From positions 1 through 35,149 of the forward strand of contig JAZNAQ010000039.1 in assembly GCA_045586595.1 (NCBI GenBank): a stretch of DNA of 35,149 bases, written 5' to 3'. Below the pieces are notes generated by a model. It was not told the DNA's origin. It saw only the letters and a list, made by a program, of their open reading frames with translations, and did no database searches. The stretch comes from SIG480 sp045586595 (GTDB lineage: Bacteria > Bacillota > Clostridia > Oscillospirales > JAAYXM01). The translations under genes were made by a program, and so were the position numbers. How positions within the stretch are numbered: position 1 is the first letter of the stretch; each line of letters opens with the position of its first letter. Shown one piece after another: positions 9,661-17,781 of the stretch.

Positions 9661-10240
9661 TGTATACAGAACTTACAAAAAAACAGCGAATATGCGCGGC
9701 GTGAATATGCAGGTGCAGTCAGCATACTTGCTCAACGTGGTTTTTGCGATTTTGAGAAAAAAACGGATTCTTCGCCGCTCGCAGACTCACTGGGCACACC
9801 TCTCAAACCTGGGTATTTGCGGGATGTCATACGGTGCATTTCTCACCATGCGTGCCATGGCTCTTGACCCGCGTATAAAACGCGGATACTTCATGTCCTG
9901 CTTTGATGGCGGTCTGGACCCAAGATTTCCCGAGTGGCGTTTTCGCGACGGCTTTGCCGCTCTCCGCGACGGGGAAATTGCTGCACTCTGCGCACCTCAG
10001 CCGATATTTGTAGAGATTGGCGAGCATGATGACATTTTCCCTCCAGAGCACGCTTGGGATGAGGCGCAAACAACGCGTGATGCATATGACAGACTCGGTG
10101 CCGTAAATAATTTCGGCTTCTCCGTTTGGAATGGGGCTCATGTGGTCAACCGCAGCAGCGACGGCATAAATTTTCTTATAAATAAAGAGAGGATATTTTC
10201 ACCGAGCAATATCCTCTCTTTATTTTTATCTATAGTGTAA
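9660..10240 (+). pseudogene. Decayed alpha/beta hydrolase (esterase-like)
   Basis: Remains of an alpha/beta hydrolase. The nucleophile elbow GICGMSYGAF (about 9823-9852), the acid segment IFVEIGEHDDIFP (about 10005-10040) and a terminal histidine in NGAHVV are readable in the frame that is open from 9692 to 10240. The original N-terminus appears to start at ATG 9660 (overlapping the cysE stop): MYTELTKKQR is followed by a stop in that frame at 9702-9704, while the next frame continues as EYARREYAGAVSILAQRGF. Much of the segment between N-terminus and elbow is missing. The open frame also runs into the terminator at 10182. I read this as two or more frameshifts plus an internal deletion. Confidence 0.7.
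10182..10228 (+). terminator. Strong intrinsic terminator
   Basis: A 16-bp perfect stem (10182-10197 with 10208-10223), a 10-nt loop, then TTTTAT. It closes the secA-cysE-hydrolase gene run and isolates gdhA. Confidence 0.9.
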
Positions 10241-10389
10241 TATTTTTATGATTTATATGTTATATCGAGCGCCAACCAGCACATTATTGCTCTTTTTGTG
10301 AAATATTGCTTGTTAAAAAACACTCAATGTTTATTTTCGAAAGTTTATGATACTTTTTGTTTGTTTTTCAAATTTTTTAGCTAAAATTA

Positions 10390-10417
10390 TTGACATTATT
10401 TTTTTACTTGGTATAAT
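10390..10417 (+). promoter_or_regulatory. Sigma-A promoter of gdhA
   Basis: Consensus -35 TTGACA (10390-10395), 16-bp spacer, consensus -10 TATAAT (10412-10417), 50 nt upstream of gdhA. The surrounding 10230-10467 interval is A+T-rich and holds nothing else I can identify. The consensus match suggests high expression. Confidence 0.85.
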
Positions 10418-10467
10418 TGATTTGATTTATCTCGTTATTATAAATTACATAAAACGGAGGAAGCAAA

Positions 10468-11814
10468 ATGACACCTTACATGCAAAGAGTCCTTGACGAG
10501 GTCAAGGCAAGAAACAAAGGCGAAACTCTTTTCATCCAGACTGTTGAAGAAGTTTTTGCAAGCATTGAGCCCATCGTTGCTCAGCATCCCGAGTACGAAA
10601 AAGCGGGTCTTCTCGAAAGACTTTGCGAGCCTGACCGCCAGATTTCTTTCCGCGTAACATGGGAAGACGACGCGGGCAACATCCACACAAACCGTGGTTA
10701 CCGAGTTCAGTTTAACGGTGCAATCGGTCCGTACAAGGGCGGTCTCCGTTTCCATCCGTCAGTTACTATCGATACAATGAAGTTCCTTGCTTTTGAGCAG
10801 ACCTTCAAAAACAGCCTTACAGGCCTTCCGATAGGCGGCGGCAAGGGCGGAAGTGACTTCGACCCGCGTGGCAAGTCGGACAGCGAAATCATGCGTTTCT
10901 GCCAGAGCTTCATGACAGAGCTCTACCGCCACATCGGCCCCGACGTTGACGTCCCCGCAGGCGACATCGGCGTTAGCGGTAAAGAAATCGGCTACCTCTT
11001 TGGTCAGTACAAGAGAATCAAGGCTTGCTGGGAGAACGGCGTTCTCACAGGTAAGGGCCTTACATACGGCGGCTCATACTTCCGCCCTGAAGCAACAGGC
11101 TTTGGTGCAGTTTACTACCTCGAAGAAGTTCTCAAGCATTACGGCGATACAATCGAAGGCAAGACAGTTGCTGTTTCCGGCTTCGGTAACGTAGCATGGG
11201 GCGTCTGCAAGAAGGTTGCTGAGCTCGGCGGTAAGGTTGTTACAATCTCCGGCCCGGACGGCTACTGCTACGATCCGGACGGCATCGTTACAGACGAAAA
11301 GATTAGCTATCTCCTTGAAATGCGTGCTTCAGGCCGTGACCGTGCACAGGATTATGCTGACAAGTTCGGCGTTAAGTTCGTTCCTAATGCAAAGGTTTGG
11401 GGCGAGAAGGTTGACATCTGCATGCCGAGTGCATACCAGAACGAAATCGACATGAAGGAAGCAGAGCAGATTGTTGCAAACGGTGTTGAGTACTACATCG
11501 AGGTTGCAAACATGCCGACAACAAACGAGGCTATCGATTACCTCAAGAAGAACGTTAAGATCGTTGCTCCGTCAAAGGCTGTTAATGCAGGTGGCGTTGC
11601 TACATCCGCTCTTGAAATGGCTCAAAACTCCATGCGTTATAACTGGGAGCCGGCTGAGGTTGATGCAAAGCTTCACCTTATCATGAAGAATATCCATGAC
11701 AACTCTGCAAAGGCTGCAGAAGAAGTAGGCCTCGGCTATGACCTTATCGCCGGTGCTAACATCGCAGGCTTTAAGAAGGTTGCTGAAGCAATGCTTCAGG
11801 AAGGCGTATTCTAA
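10468..11814 (+). CDS. gdhA: NADP-specific glutamate dehydrogenase
   Basis: Converts 2-oxoglutarate and ammonium to glutamate, the main ammonium-assimilating step in many gut Clostridia. The 448-residue length is typical of the hexameric bacterial type. Signatures are KGGLRFHP, the substrate-binding GGGKGGSDFDP with its lysine, PAGDIGVSGKEIGYLFGQYK around the catalytic aspartate, and the Rossmann segment VAVSGFGNVAWG. SD GGAGG is at 10456-10460. The gene stands alone between two terminators with its own strong promoter, and its codon use (many GGC, AAG, GTT) looks like that of a highly expressed gene. Confidence 0.97.
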   Translation: MTPYMQRVLDEVKARNKGETLFIQTVEEVFASIEPIVAQHPEYEKAGLLERLCEPDRQISFRVTWEDDAGNIHTNRGYRVQFNGAIGPYKGGLRFHPSVTIDTMKFLAFEQTFKNSLTGLPIGGGKGGSDFDPRGKSDSEIMRFCQSFMTELYRHIGPDVDVPAGDIGVSGKEIGYLFGQYKRIKACWENGVLTGKGLTYGGSYFRPEATGFGAVYYLEEVLKHYGDTIEGKTVAVSGFGNVAWGVCKKVAELGGKVVTISGPDGYCYDPDGIVTDEKISYLLEMRASGRDRAQDYADKFGVKFVPNAKVWGEKVDICMPSAYQNEIDMKEAEQIVANGVEYYIEVANMPTTNEAIDYLKKNVKIVAPSKAVNAGGVATSALEMAQNSMRYNWEPAEVDAKLHLIMKNIHDNSAKAAEEVGLGYDLIAGANIAGFKKVAEAMLQEGVF

Positions 11815-11824
11815 AATCTACATA

Positions 11825-11862
11825 CAAAAGAGTCCCACGTGTAAACACGTGAGACTCTTTTT
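11825..11862. terminator. Bidirectional terminator between gdhA and the beta-CASP gene
   Basis: A long stem (CAAAAGAGTC...CACGTGT with ACACGTG...GACTCTTTTTG) around a 2-nt AA loop, with T-runs on both strands. It serves the convergent genes ending at 11814 and 11877. Confidence 0.88.
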
Positions 11863-11876
11863 GTTTTCATCATACA

Positions 11877-13484
11877 CTATTTATCCCATTTATCACAAAG
11901 CGAGGTAATCTGGCTTGCAAGTCGAGCGACATCTTTATTTGCGCCCTCGCGATAGTTTTCAATAATCTGCATCATTCGCTTTCCTGCGCTGAGAAGCTGA
12001 CCGTATGCTGACGATTCACGTCCTTTCCCCCGCTCTTTTACAGCCTTTTCTATGCGCTTTGTATTACCCTTTTCAATACATACCCCCGAAATCAGATCAT
12101 ACTCCGCTCCGTTGTACGGGGCAATAGCACGGGTTGCAAGGCTCCCCTCAACAATTTGGGCAAACTCATCACAGACAATATCCCCGCCGTGATTTATAAA
12201 GACGGTTTCCGGCCTGTTTTTAAAACCCGAGAGCCAGCCGAGAAGCATCTCTTTATCCGCATGGCTACTTATACCCTCAAGCCGTTCAATACGCGCCTTT
12301 ACCTGCACGGTTTCTCCGAAAAGGCGAACGTGCGGCGCACCCTCGAGAATTATTCTCCCCAGCGTACCTTCAGACTGATACCCGACAAACAGTATAGTGT
12401 TTTCAGCGCGCCATAGGTTGTGCTTTAGGTGGTGACGTATACGCCCTGCTTCACACATTCCGCTCGCAGAAATTATGACCTTGGGCGATTTGTTTATATT
12501 TATTTTCAGCGAATCGTCGCTTGTGACAGACAGCTTAAGACCCGGGAACTGAATCGGGTTTATTCCCTTATCAAGAAGCTCTAAGGTTTCGTTGTCAAAA
12601 TAATCCGTCAGGTTCTGGCTGTATATATCCGTAGCCTCTACTGCAAGGGGGCTGTCAACATAAACAGGAAAGTTTTCGTGACCACGCACAAGCTCCCGCT
12701 CTTTTATAATCCTGAGCAGATACAAAAGCTCCTGTGTTCTGCCGACTGCAAAGGACGGAATTATAAGATTGCCCCTTCTGTCAAATGTGTCCTGGATTAT
12801 ACGCGCAAGCTGATACACATAGTCAGGCCTCTCGCCGTGAAGACGCGTTCCGTAGGTAGATTCTACAACAACATAATCGGCGCGCTCCGGTTGCCCCGGG
12901 TCGCGGATAAGCGGACGGCAACGGTTTCCGAGGTCTCCCGAAAATACGATAGTCTTGGCCTTGCCGTTTTCTTCTACGGTGAGGCTGATGCTTGCCGAGC
13001 CAAGAAGATGTCCCGCGTCCGTAAACGATATCTTCACCCCGTCACAAAGCTCATATTCTCTGTCATACTCACACGCGACAAAACGGCGCATGGTTTTTCC
13101 GACGTCCTCGGCAGTGTACGGAGATATATACGGCTCCTCTCCCGAACGCTTTGCCTTCCGGTTTCGCCATTTTGCTTCAAACTCCTGAATATACGCCGAG
13201 TCAAGAAGCATTATCTTGCATAGCTGTTCAGTTGCGGCAGTTGTGTATATATGACCTTTAAACCCACCCGCAACAAGCGCGGGGATTTTGCCCGAATGGT
13301 CAATATGTGCATGTGTAAGAAGCACATAGTCAACCTCCGCCGGAGAAACCGGCAGGTCACAGTTTTCATAAATATCAGGCCCCTGCTCCATTCCGCAATC
13401 GACCATAATCGTTTTGTTGTTTGCATAAACCACGGTACACGAGCCTGTAACCTCATGGGCCGCCCCGTAAAAAGCAATTCTCAT
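11877..13484 (-). CDS. Metallo-beta-lactamase/beta-CASP RNA-processing exonuclease
   Basis: A cytosolic zinc nuclease of the beta-CASP (Ysh1/CPSF-like) family, probably acting on RNA. The start at 13484 is chosen over the upstream in-frame start at 13544: GGGGAGAGGA lies just ahead and MRIAFYGAAHEVTGSC is the family N-terminus, giving 535 residues. The zinc motif HAHIDH is at 58-63, followed by the aspartate of FSGDLG. The beta-CASP motifs are SGMCEAGRIRHHL and HADKEMLLGWL, with VFINHGG near the RMMBL end. About 70 extra C-terminal residues rich in K/R/E have no motif I know. Whether it degrades or only trims RNA in this host is not known. Confidence 0.9.
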   Translation of the reverse strand: MRIAFYGAAHEVTGSCTVVYANNKTIMVDCGMEQGPDIYENCDLPVSPAEVDYVLLTHAHIDHSGKIPALVAGGFKGHIYTTAATEQLCKIMLLDSAYIQEFEAKWRNRKAKRSGEEPYISPYTAEDVGKTMRRFVACEYDREYELCDGVKISFTDAGHLLGSASISLTVEENGKAKTIVFSGDLGNRCRPLIRDPGQPERADYVVVESTYGTRLHGERPDYVYQLARIIQDTFDRRGNLIIPSFAVGRTQELLYLLRIIKERELVRGHENFPVYVDSPLAVEATDIYSQNLTDYFDNETLELLDKGINPIQFPGLKLSVTSDDSLKININKSPKVIISASGMCEAGRIRHHLKHNLWRAENTILFVGYQSEGTLGRIILEGAPHVRLFGETVQVKARIERLEGISSHADKEMLLGWLSGFKNRPETVFINHGGDIVCDEFAQIVEGSLATRAIAPYNGAEYDLISGVCIEKGNTKRIEKAVKERGKGRESSAYGQLLSAGKRMMQIIENYREGANKDVARLASQITSLCDKWDK

Positions 13485-13515
13485 GTCTGTCCTCTCCCCT
13501 TTTGTCTTTAATTTA

Positions 13516-13544
13516 ATTGTAGCACCAATTACGCCGTTTTTCAA
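13516..13544 (-). promoter_or_regulatory. Sigma-A promoter of the beta-CASP gene
   Basis: Minus strand -35 TTGAAA (13544-13539), 17-bp spacer, -10 TACAAT (13521-13516), 31 nt ahead of the start. Its -35 box is 2 bp from the -35 of the divergent hyd promoter, so the two may compete or share a regulator. Confidence 0.6.
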
Positions 13545-13546
13545 TC

Positions 13547-13575
13547 TTTACAACCTACGATAAGTGTGTTATACT
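13547..13575 (+). promoter_or_regulatory. Sigma-A promoter of the hydEGF leader
   Basis: -35 TTTACA (13547-13552), 17-bp spacer, -10 TATACT (13570-13575). Transcription would start near 13582 and produce the structured leader described next. Confidence 0.7.
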
Positions 13576-13581
13576 GTTAGC

Positions 13582-13680
13582 AAGTCCTGGCATTAAGCGA
13601 CAAGCTGCGTGAAAGGGTGCGAACACATAAACCCGTAAGGCTTACTATAATCCGCATCCTTTGGGATGCGGATTTTCTTT
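13582..13680 (+). ncRNA. Structured leader RNA upstream of hydE, riboswitch- or attenuator-like
   Basis: About 65 nt of untranslated sequence (13582-13648) precede a perfect terminator hairpin. The leader holds GGGTGCG (13615-13621), which can pair with CGCATCC (13653-13659) of the terminator with one G-U, so a mutually exclusive antiterminator is possible. GGGT...ACCC and AGC...GCT pairings are also visible. I do not recognise a known riboswitch class. What it senses is unknown. It could alternatively be a stand-alone small RNA. Confidence 0.5.
13649..13680 (+). terminator. Leader terminator ahead of hydE
   Basis: An 11-bp perfect stem AATCCGCATCC/GGATGCGGATT (13649-13659 with 13664-13674), a 4-nt loop, then TTCTTT. 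It sits 13 nt before the hydE start codon, so it must be read through, bypassed or regulated for hydEGF to be expressed. Confidence 0.85.
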
Positions 13681-13692
13681 CAGGAAGGTAAT

Positions 13693-14751
13693 ATGGCGAT
13701 GAACAAGAACCTTACTTCTCTAATTGAACGACTCTCTGCCGAGCATCGACTCGGACTTTCCGAATATGAGCTGCTCATAGAACATCGCACGCCTGAGACA
13801 GCAGAATATCTTGCACAATGTGCAGTAGAAGCACGCAAAAAAATCTACGGAAACACGGTATTCATACGTGGGCTTGTTGAAATAAGCAATTTTTGCAGAA
13901 ACGATTGCCTTTATTGCGGCATACGCCGTAGCAACCGAAGCTGTGAACGATACAGGCTCAATGCCGACGACATCCTCTCCTGTTGCCGCGAGGGCTACTC
14001 ACTGGGCTTTCGCACGTTTGTGCTGCAGGGTGGCGAGGATGCTTTCTATGATGATGCGCTTCTCAGTAGCCTTATCCGTGAAATAAAGGCAGAATGTCCC
14101 CATTCTGCCGTTACCCTTTCGCTCGGCGAGCGCAGTTCTGACAGCTACCGTAGGCTACACGATGCAGGAGCTGACCGCTATCTTTTGCGCCACGAAACGG
14201 CAGATTCGGCGCACTACAATAAGCTTCATCCGAAAGAGATGTCCTTTGAAAACCGTATGCGCTGCCTGCGAGAGTTAAAAGACATCGGCTATCAGGTGGG
14301 GTGCGGGTTTATGGTTGGCTCTCCCTACCAGACAAGTGCAGAGCTCGCAAAGGACCTAAAGTTTATAGAGCAGTTTTGCCCCGATATGTGCGGCATCGGT
14401 CCGTTTATCCCTCAGCACAATACCCCTTTCGGCAACAAACCGTCCGGTACATTGGAGCTCACATGCTATCTGCTCTCAATTCTGCGGCTCATTCAGCCAA
14501 ACCTTCTTTTGCCGGCTACCACGGCACTTGGCACCATTCACCCTCGCGGACGTGAACTTGGTATACTTGCGGGGGCCAATGTAGTAATGCCCAATCTCTC
14601 CCCCAAATCTGTAAGAAAAAAATATGCCCTGTATGACAACAAGCTGACCGACGGCTCTGAATCGGCCGAGTGCGTAAACGAGCTCTCAGCGCGCATGTCT
14701 TCTATTGGCTACGAAGTTGTTACAGGCCGCGGTGATATTATAAAAGAGTAG
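13693..14751 (+). CDS. hydE: [FeFe]-hydrogenase H-cluster radical SAM maturase HydE
   Basis: A radical SAM enzyme needed to build the bridging dithiolate part of the 2Fe subcluster of [FeFe]-hydrogenase. Start 13693 is preferred because AGGAAGG precedes it; the in-frame ATG at 13666 lies inside the terminator stem. The 352-residue protein has CRNDCLYC (C68, C72, C75) binding the SAM 4Fe-4S cluster, VLQGGEDAFYDD, LRHETAD and the barrel motif VGCGFMVGSPYQT. It is first in hydE-hydG-hydF, with 24 nt to hydG. BioB and PylB are relatives, but gene context settles the call. Confidence 0.95.
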   Translation: MAMNKNLTSLIERLSAEHRLGLSEYELLIEHRTPETAEYLAQCAVEARKKIYGNTVFIRGLVEISNFCRNDCLYCGIRRSNRSCERYRLNADDILSCCREGYSLGFRTFVLQGGEDAFYDDALLSSLIREIKAECPHSAVTLSLGERSSDSYRRLHDAGADRYLLRHETADSAHYNKLHPKEMSFENRMRCLRELKDIGYQVGCGFMVGSPYQTSAELAKDLKFIEQFCPDMCGIGPFIPQHNTPFGNKPSGTLELTCYLLSILRLIQPNLLLPATTALGTIHPRGRELGILAGANVVMPNLSPKSVRKKYALYDNKLTDGSESAECVNELSARMSSIGYEVVTGRGDIIKE

Positions 14752-14775
14752 TTCGATTTTGAGAAAGGACACATC

Positions 14776-16233
14776 ATGGCAACTTATAATCCCAACTCCT
14801 TAAAGGCGGAGGAATTTATCAACGACGAGGAAATCCGCGCCACTCTGGCATACGCCGAAGAAAACAAAAACAACCTGCCCCTTATTGAGCAGATTTTAGA
14901 AAAGGCGCGTCCGAAGAAAACCGAAACAGGCCATATCTGTGCCGGGCTTTCGCACCGTGAGGCATCTGTCCTGCTTGCGTGCGATATTCCCGAGGTTATA
15001 GAGAGAATCTATCAAATCGCCGAGGAGATTAAACTTGCCTTCTATGGCAACCGTATAGTTATATTTGCGCCCCTGTATCTGTCTAATTACTGCATTAACG
15101 GCTGTGTCTACTGCCCTTATCACCTCAAAAACAAGCACATCCCCCGAAAAAAGCTCACACAGGATGAGGTAAGAGCAGAGGTTATTGCTCTTCAAGACAT
15201 GGGGCACAAACGCCTTGCAATAGAGGCAGGAGAGGACCCTGTCAACAACCCGATTGAGTATATTTTAGACTGCATAAAAACTATTTACAGCGTACACCAC
15301 AAAAACGGAGACATCCGCCGTGTGAACGTAAACATTGCCGCCACAACGGTAGAAAACTACCGCAAACTCAAAGAGGCGGGAATAGGTACATATATCCTGT
15401 TTCAAGAGACATATCACAAAAAGAGCTATGAAACGCTCCACCCAACAGGCCCCAAGCACGATTACGCCTATCACACTGAGGCGATGGACCGTGCAATGCA
15501 GGGCGGTATAGACGATGTTGGGCTTGGTGTTCTGTTTGGGCTTGAGCTTTATAAATACGAGTTTGCAGGGCTTCTTATGCACGCTGAGCACCTCGAAGCA
15601 GTCCATGGCGTAGGCCCGCACACAATAAGTGTTCCCCGCTTAAAGCGTGCCGACGACATTGACCCGGACCAGTTTGACAACGGCATTGACGACGACACCT
15701 TTGCAAAAATCACGGCTTGCATCCGCCTTGCCGTTCCGTATACAGGCATGATTATCTCCACCCGCGAAAACGAGCAGGTGCGCTCGCGTCTGCTTAAGCT
15801 CGGCATATCTCAGGTCAGCGGCGGCTCGCGCACATCAGTCGGCGGCTACGCGGGGTATTCACCCGAAGAAAGACCGCACGATACCGAGCAGTTTGACGTG
15901 TCAGACCAACGCTCGCTTGACGAGGTTGTGTGTTGGCTTATGGAAAACGGTCACATTCCGTCATTCTGCACCGCCTGCTACCGCGAGGGCAGAACGGGCG
16001 ACCGATTTATGAGCCTTTGCAAAAGCGGGCAGATTCTTAACTGCTGTCACCCAAATGCGCTCATGACTCTGTCTGAATATCTGGAGGACTACGCCTCCGA
16101 AAAGACAAAGTCTGCCGGATATAACATGGTAGAGAACGAGCTTTCGCGCATACCGAATGATAAAGTACGCGCTATCGCAGAGCAAAACATAACGGATATA
16201 AAGGGCTCAAACCGCCGCGATTTCCGTTTCTGA
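14776..16233 (+). CDS. hydG: [FeFe]-hydrogenase H-cluster radical SAM maturase HydG
   Basis: HydG cleaves tyrosine to supply CO and cyanide as an iron synthon for the H-cluster. The 485-residue protein has the SAM cluster motif CINGCVYC (C106, C110, C113), the barrel segments AIEAGEDPVNNPIEYILD and FQETYHKKSYETLHP, and the C-terminal auxiliary cluster motif CX2CX22C (C398, C401, C424) that distinguishes it from ThiH. SD AAAGGA precedes the start. It lies between hydE and hydF in one transcription unit. Confidence 0.97.
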   Translation: MATYNPNSLKAEEFINDEEIRATLAYAEENKNNLPLIEQILEKARPKKTETGHICAGLSHREASVLLACDIPEVIERIYQIAEEIKLAFYGNRIVIFAPLYLSNYCINGCVYCPYHLKNKHIPRKKLTQDEVRAEVIALQDMGHKRLAIEAGEDPVNNPIEYILDCIKTIYSVHHKNGDIRRVNVNIAATTVENYRKLKEAGIGTYILFQETYHKKSYETLHPTGPKHDYAYHTEAMDRAMQGGIDDVGLGVLFGLELYKYEFAGLLMHAEHLEAVHGVGPHTISVPRLKRADDIDPDQFDNGIDDDTFAKITACIRLAVPYTGMIISTRENEQVRSRLLKLGISQVSGGSRTSVGGYAGYSPEERPHDTEQFDVSDQRSLDEVVCWLMENGHIPSFCTACYREGRTGDRFMSLCKSGQILNCCHPNALMTLSEYLEDYASEKTKSAGYNMVENELSRIPNDKVRAIAEQNITDIKGSNRRDFRF

Positions 16234-16243
16234 GGAGGGCAAT

Positions 16244-17440
16244 ATGGGACTTAACGATACTGCGTCCGGCGAGCGGCTGCACATTGGCTTTTTTGGTATG
16301 CGAAATGCCGGAAAATCAAGCCTTGTCAACGCCATAACCGGACAAAGCCTTTCTGTTGTGTCCGACGTAAAGGGCACAACAACCGACCCCGTAAAAAAGG
16401 CCATGGAGCTACTCCCCCTCGGGCCTGTTGTAATAATCGATACACCTGGGCTTGACGACGAGGGCGAGCTCGGCCGCCTTCGCGTAAAAAAATCCATACA
16501 AACTCTCGCTCAAACAGATATAGCCGTTCTTGTTGCTGATGCAACACAAGGCTTATGCGAGCAGGACAATGAGCTTATAAGCACACTTACTGAGCGCAAA
16601 ATTCCTTATATTATCGCCTATACTAAGGCAGATTTGCTGTCTGAAAAAACTCTACTTCCCGAAAACGCCGTATATGTCAGTTCAACAACAGGAGAGGGCA
16701 TTGACAGCTTAAAAGAAAAGCTCGGGACATTTGCAAAAAAGAATACAAAGGCTTTGGTTTCTGACCTGCTCTCGGCGGGGGATTTGGTTGTCCTCGTCAC
16801 TCCGATTGACGAGGCCGCGCCAAAAGGAAGGCTTATTCTCCCCCAACAGATGGTGCTTCGCGACATCCTTGACGCTCACGCAACCGCCATCGTCTGCCAG
16901 GACACAGAGTTTAAAGAGGCTTTAGCAAGCCTTGGGCGAAAGCCACGTCTTGTAATAACCGACTCGCAAGCCTTCGGGCGGGTTTCAAAAGACACTCCGC
17001 AAGACATCCCGCTCACCTCGTTTTCTATCCTTATGGCGCGCTACAAGGGTAATCTGAACGAGCTTGTGCGAGGCGCGGCAACGCTTAAAAACCTCAAGGA
17101 TGGTGATCGTGTGCTCATCGCCGAGGGGTGCACCCACCACCGCCAATGTAATGACATCGGTACGGTTAAAATGCCCGCATGGATAGAAAGTTTTTCAGGC
17201 GCAAAGCCAAGCTTTTCTTTCTCCTCGGGCGGAGAATTTCCTGAAAACCTTGGCGAATATTCGCTTGTTGTACACTGCGGCGGATGTATGATAAACGAAG
17301 CGGAGATGCAAAGCCGAATCTCGCGGACAAAGAGCGCGGGTGTGCCTATCGTAAACTACGGCATAGCCATTGCCCAAATGCACGGAATACTCAGGCGGAG
17401 CCTCGAGCCGTTTGGTGATATTTTAAAGCTACTTGGATAA
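16244..17440 (+). CDS. hydF: [FeFe]-hydrogenase maturation GTPase HydF
   Basis: HydF is the scaffold that receives the 2Fe subcluster and hands it to apo-hydrogenase. The 398-residue protein has GTPase motifs GMRNAGKS (18-25), DTPG (66-69) and TKAD (127-130). The 4Fe-4S ligands are C296-x-H298 with H344-C345-x-x-C348 (HCGGC), which is the HydF signature. SD GAGGAGGG lies 10 nt after the hydG stop. The structural hydrogenase is not in this window. Confidence 0.97.
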   Translation: MGLNDTASGERLHIGFFGMRNAGKSSLVNAITGQSLSVVSDVKGTTTDPVKKAMELLPLGPVVIIDTPGLDDEGELGRLRVKKSIQTLAQTDIAVLVADATQGLCEQDNELISTLTERKIPYIIAYTKADLLSEKTLLPENAVYVSSTTGEGIDSLKEKLGTFAKKNTKALVSDLLSAGDLVVLVTPIDEAAPKGRLILPQQMVLRDILDAHATAIVCQDTEFKEALASLGRKPRLVITDSQAFGRVSKDTPQDIPLTSFSILMARYKGNLNELVRGAATLKNLKDGDRVLIAEGCTHHRQCNDIGTVKMPAWIESFSGAKPSFSFSSGGEFPENLGEYSLVVHCGGCMINEAEMQSRISRTKSAGVPIVNYGIAIAQMHGILRRSLEPFGDILKLLG

Positions 17441-17449
17441 TATATAAAA

Positions 17450-17485
17450 AATAACAGACAGTCCTTTGACTGTCTGTTATTTTTG
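17450..17485 (+). terminator. Intrinsic terminator of hydEGF
   Basis: A 14-bp stem (17450-17463 with 17468-17481) with a 4-nt loop and a following T-run, 9 nt after the hydF stop. Confidence 0.92.
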
Positions 17486-17735
17486 GTTGCGGAGAGCCGC
17501 AAGCGAACCAACGTCCTGTTGCGGTTCCCGAAAAAACCTTCGCGCTCGCAGTTGCGCGCTTGATTTTTTCGACCGCTGCCACTCCTTTTTCCTCGCTTCA
17601 TCTCGCACTGCGAGCGCTCGGAAACGTCCCCTTCGTGTATTCGCCCTTCGGGCTCATAACCCGTGAGTCTCAGATTCAATTCATCTTCTGCAATAAAAAG
17701 AAAACACGTCATCCTTCGGATGTCGTGTTTTCTTA
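17484..17735 (-). repeat. Gene-free scar with degenerate tRNA-Met-like fragments
   Basis: 17484-17512 reads as a damaged minus-strand tRNA 3' end: it shares TGGTTGCGGAG and GAACCAACG with the tRNA-fMet remnant at 17736. A CAT-anticodon hairpin (GGGCTCATAACCC, about 17650-17662) lies further right in the opposite orientation, with a T-arm-like stretch after it. The open frames here (for example 17391-17582, minus) overlap hydF, a terminator and these fragments, so I do not call them genes. The stretch may be the scar of an earlier integration at the same tRNA, or a tRNA-associated repeat. Confidence 0.5.
17698..17734 (-). terminator. Original terminator of the tRNA-fMet gene, now orphaned
   Basis: A stem of 11 + 5 bp with one mismatch (17698-17714 with 17718-17734) and a minus-strand T-run beyond 17697. 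It directly follows the displaced tRNA 3' end and was presumably the tRNA terminator before the element inserted. Confidence 0.75.
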
Positions 17736-17781
17736 TGGTTGCGGAGGCCGGATTTGAACCAACGACCTTCGGGTTATGAGC
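17732..17781. repeat. Left attachment site (attL), 50-bp direct repeat
   Basis: Identical over 50 bp to 28724-28773. The sequences diverge immediately outside: the left copy continues CACGTC, while the right copy continues into the tRNA 5' half. Confidence 0.92.
17736..17781 (-). pseudogene. tRNA-fMet 3' fragment
   Basis: The last 46 nt of the initiator tRNA, from the anticodon loop (CAT) through the T-arm to CCA. The 5' half is missing. It is the original chromosomal 3' end displaced by integration. Confidence 0.88.

Noticed and set aside
13666..13692. Upstream ATG for hydE
   Set aside because: It lies inside the terminator stem; ATG 13693 has AGGAAGG at proper distance.
17356..17712. Minus-strand open frames over the hydF end and the scar
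   Set aside because: They run through hydF antisense, a terminator and tRNA-like fragments, with no ribosome site.
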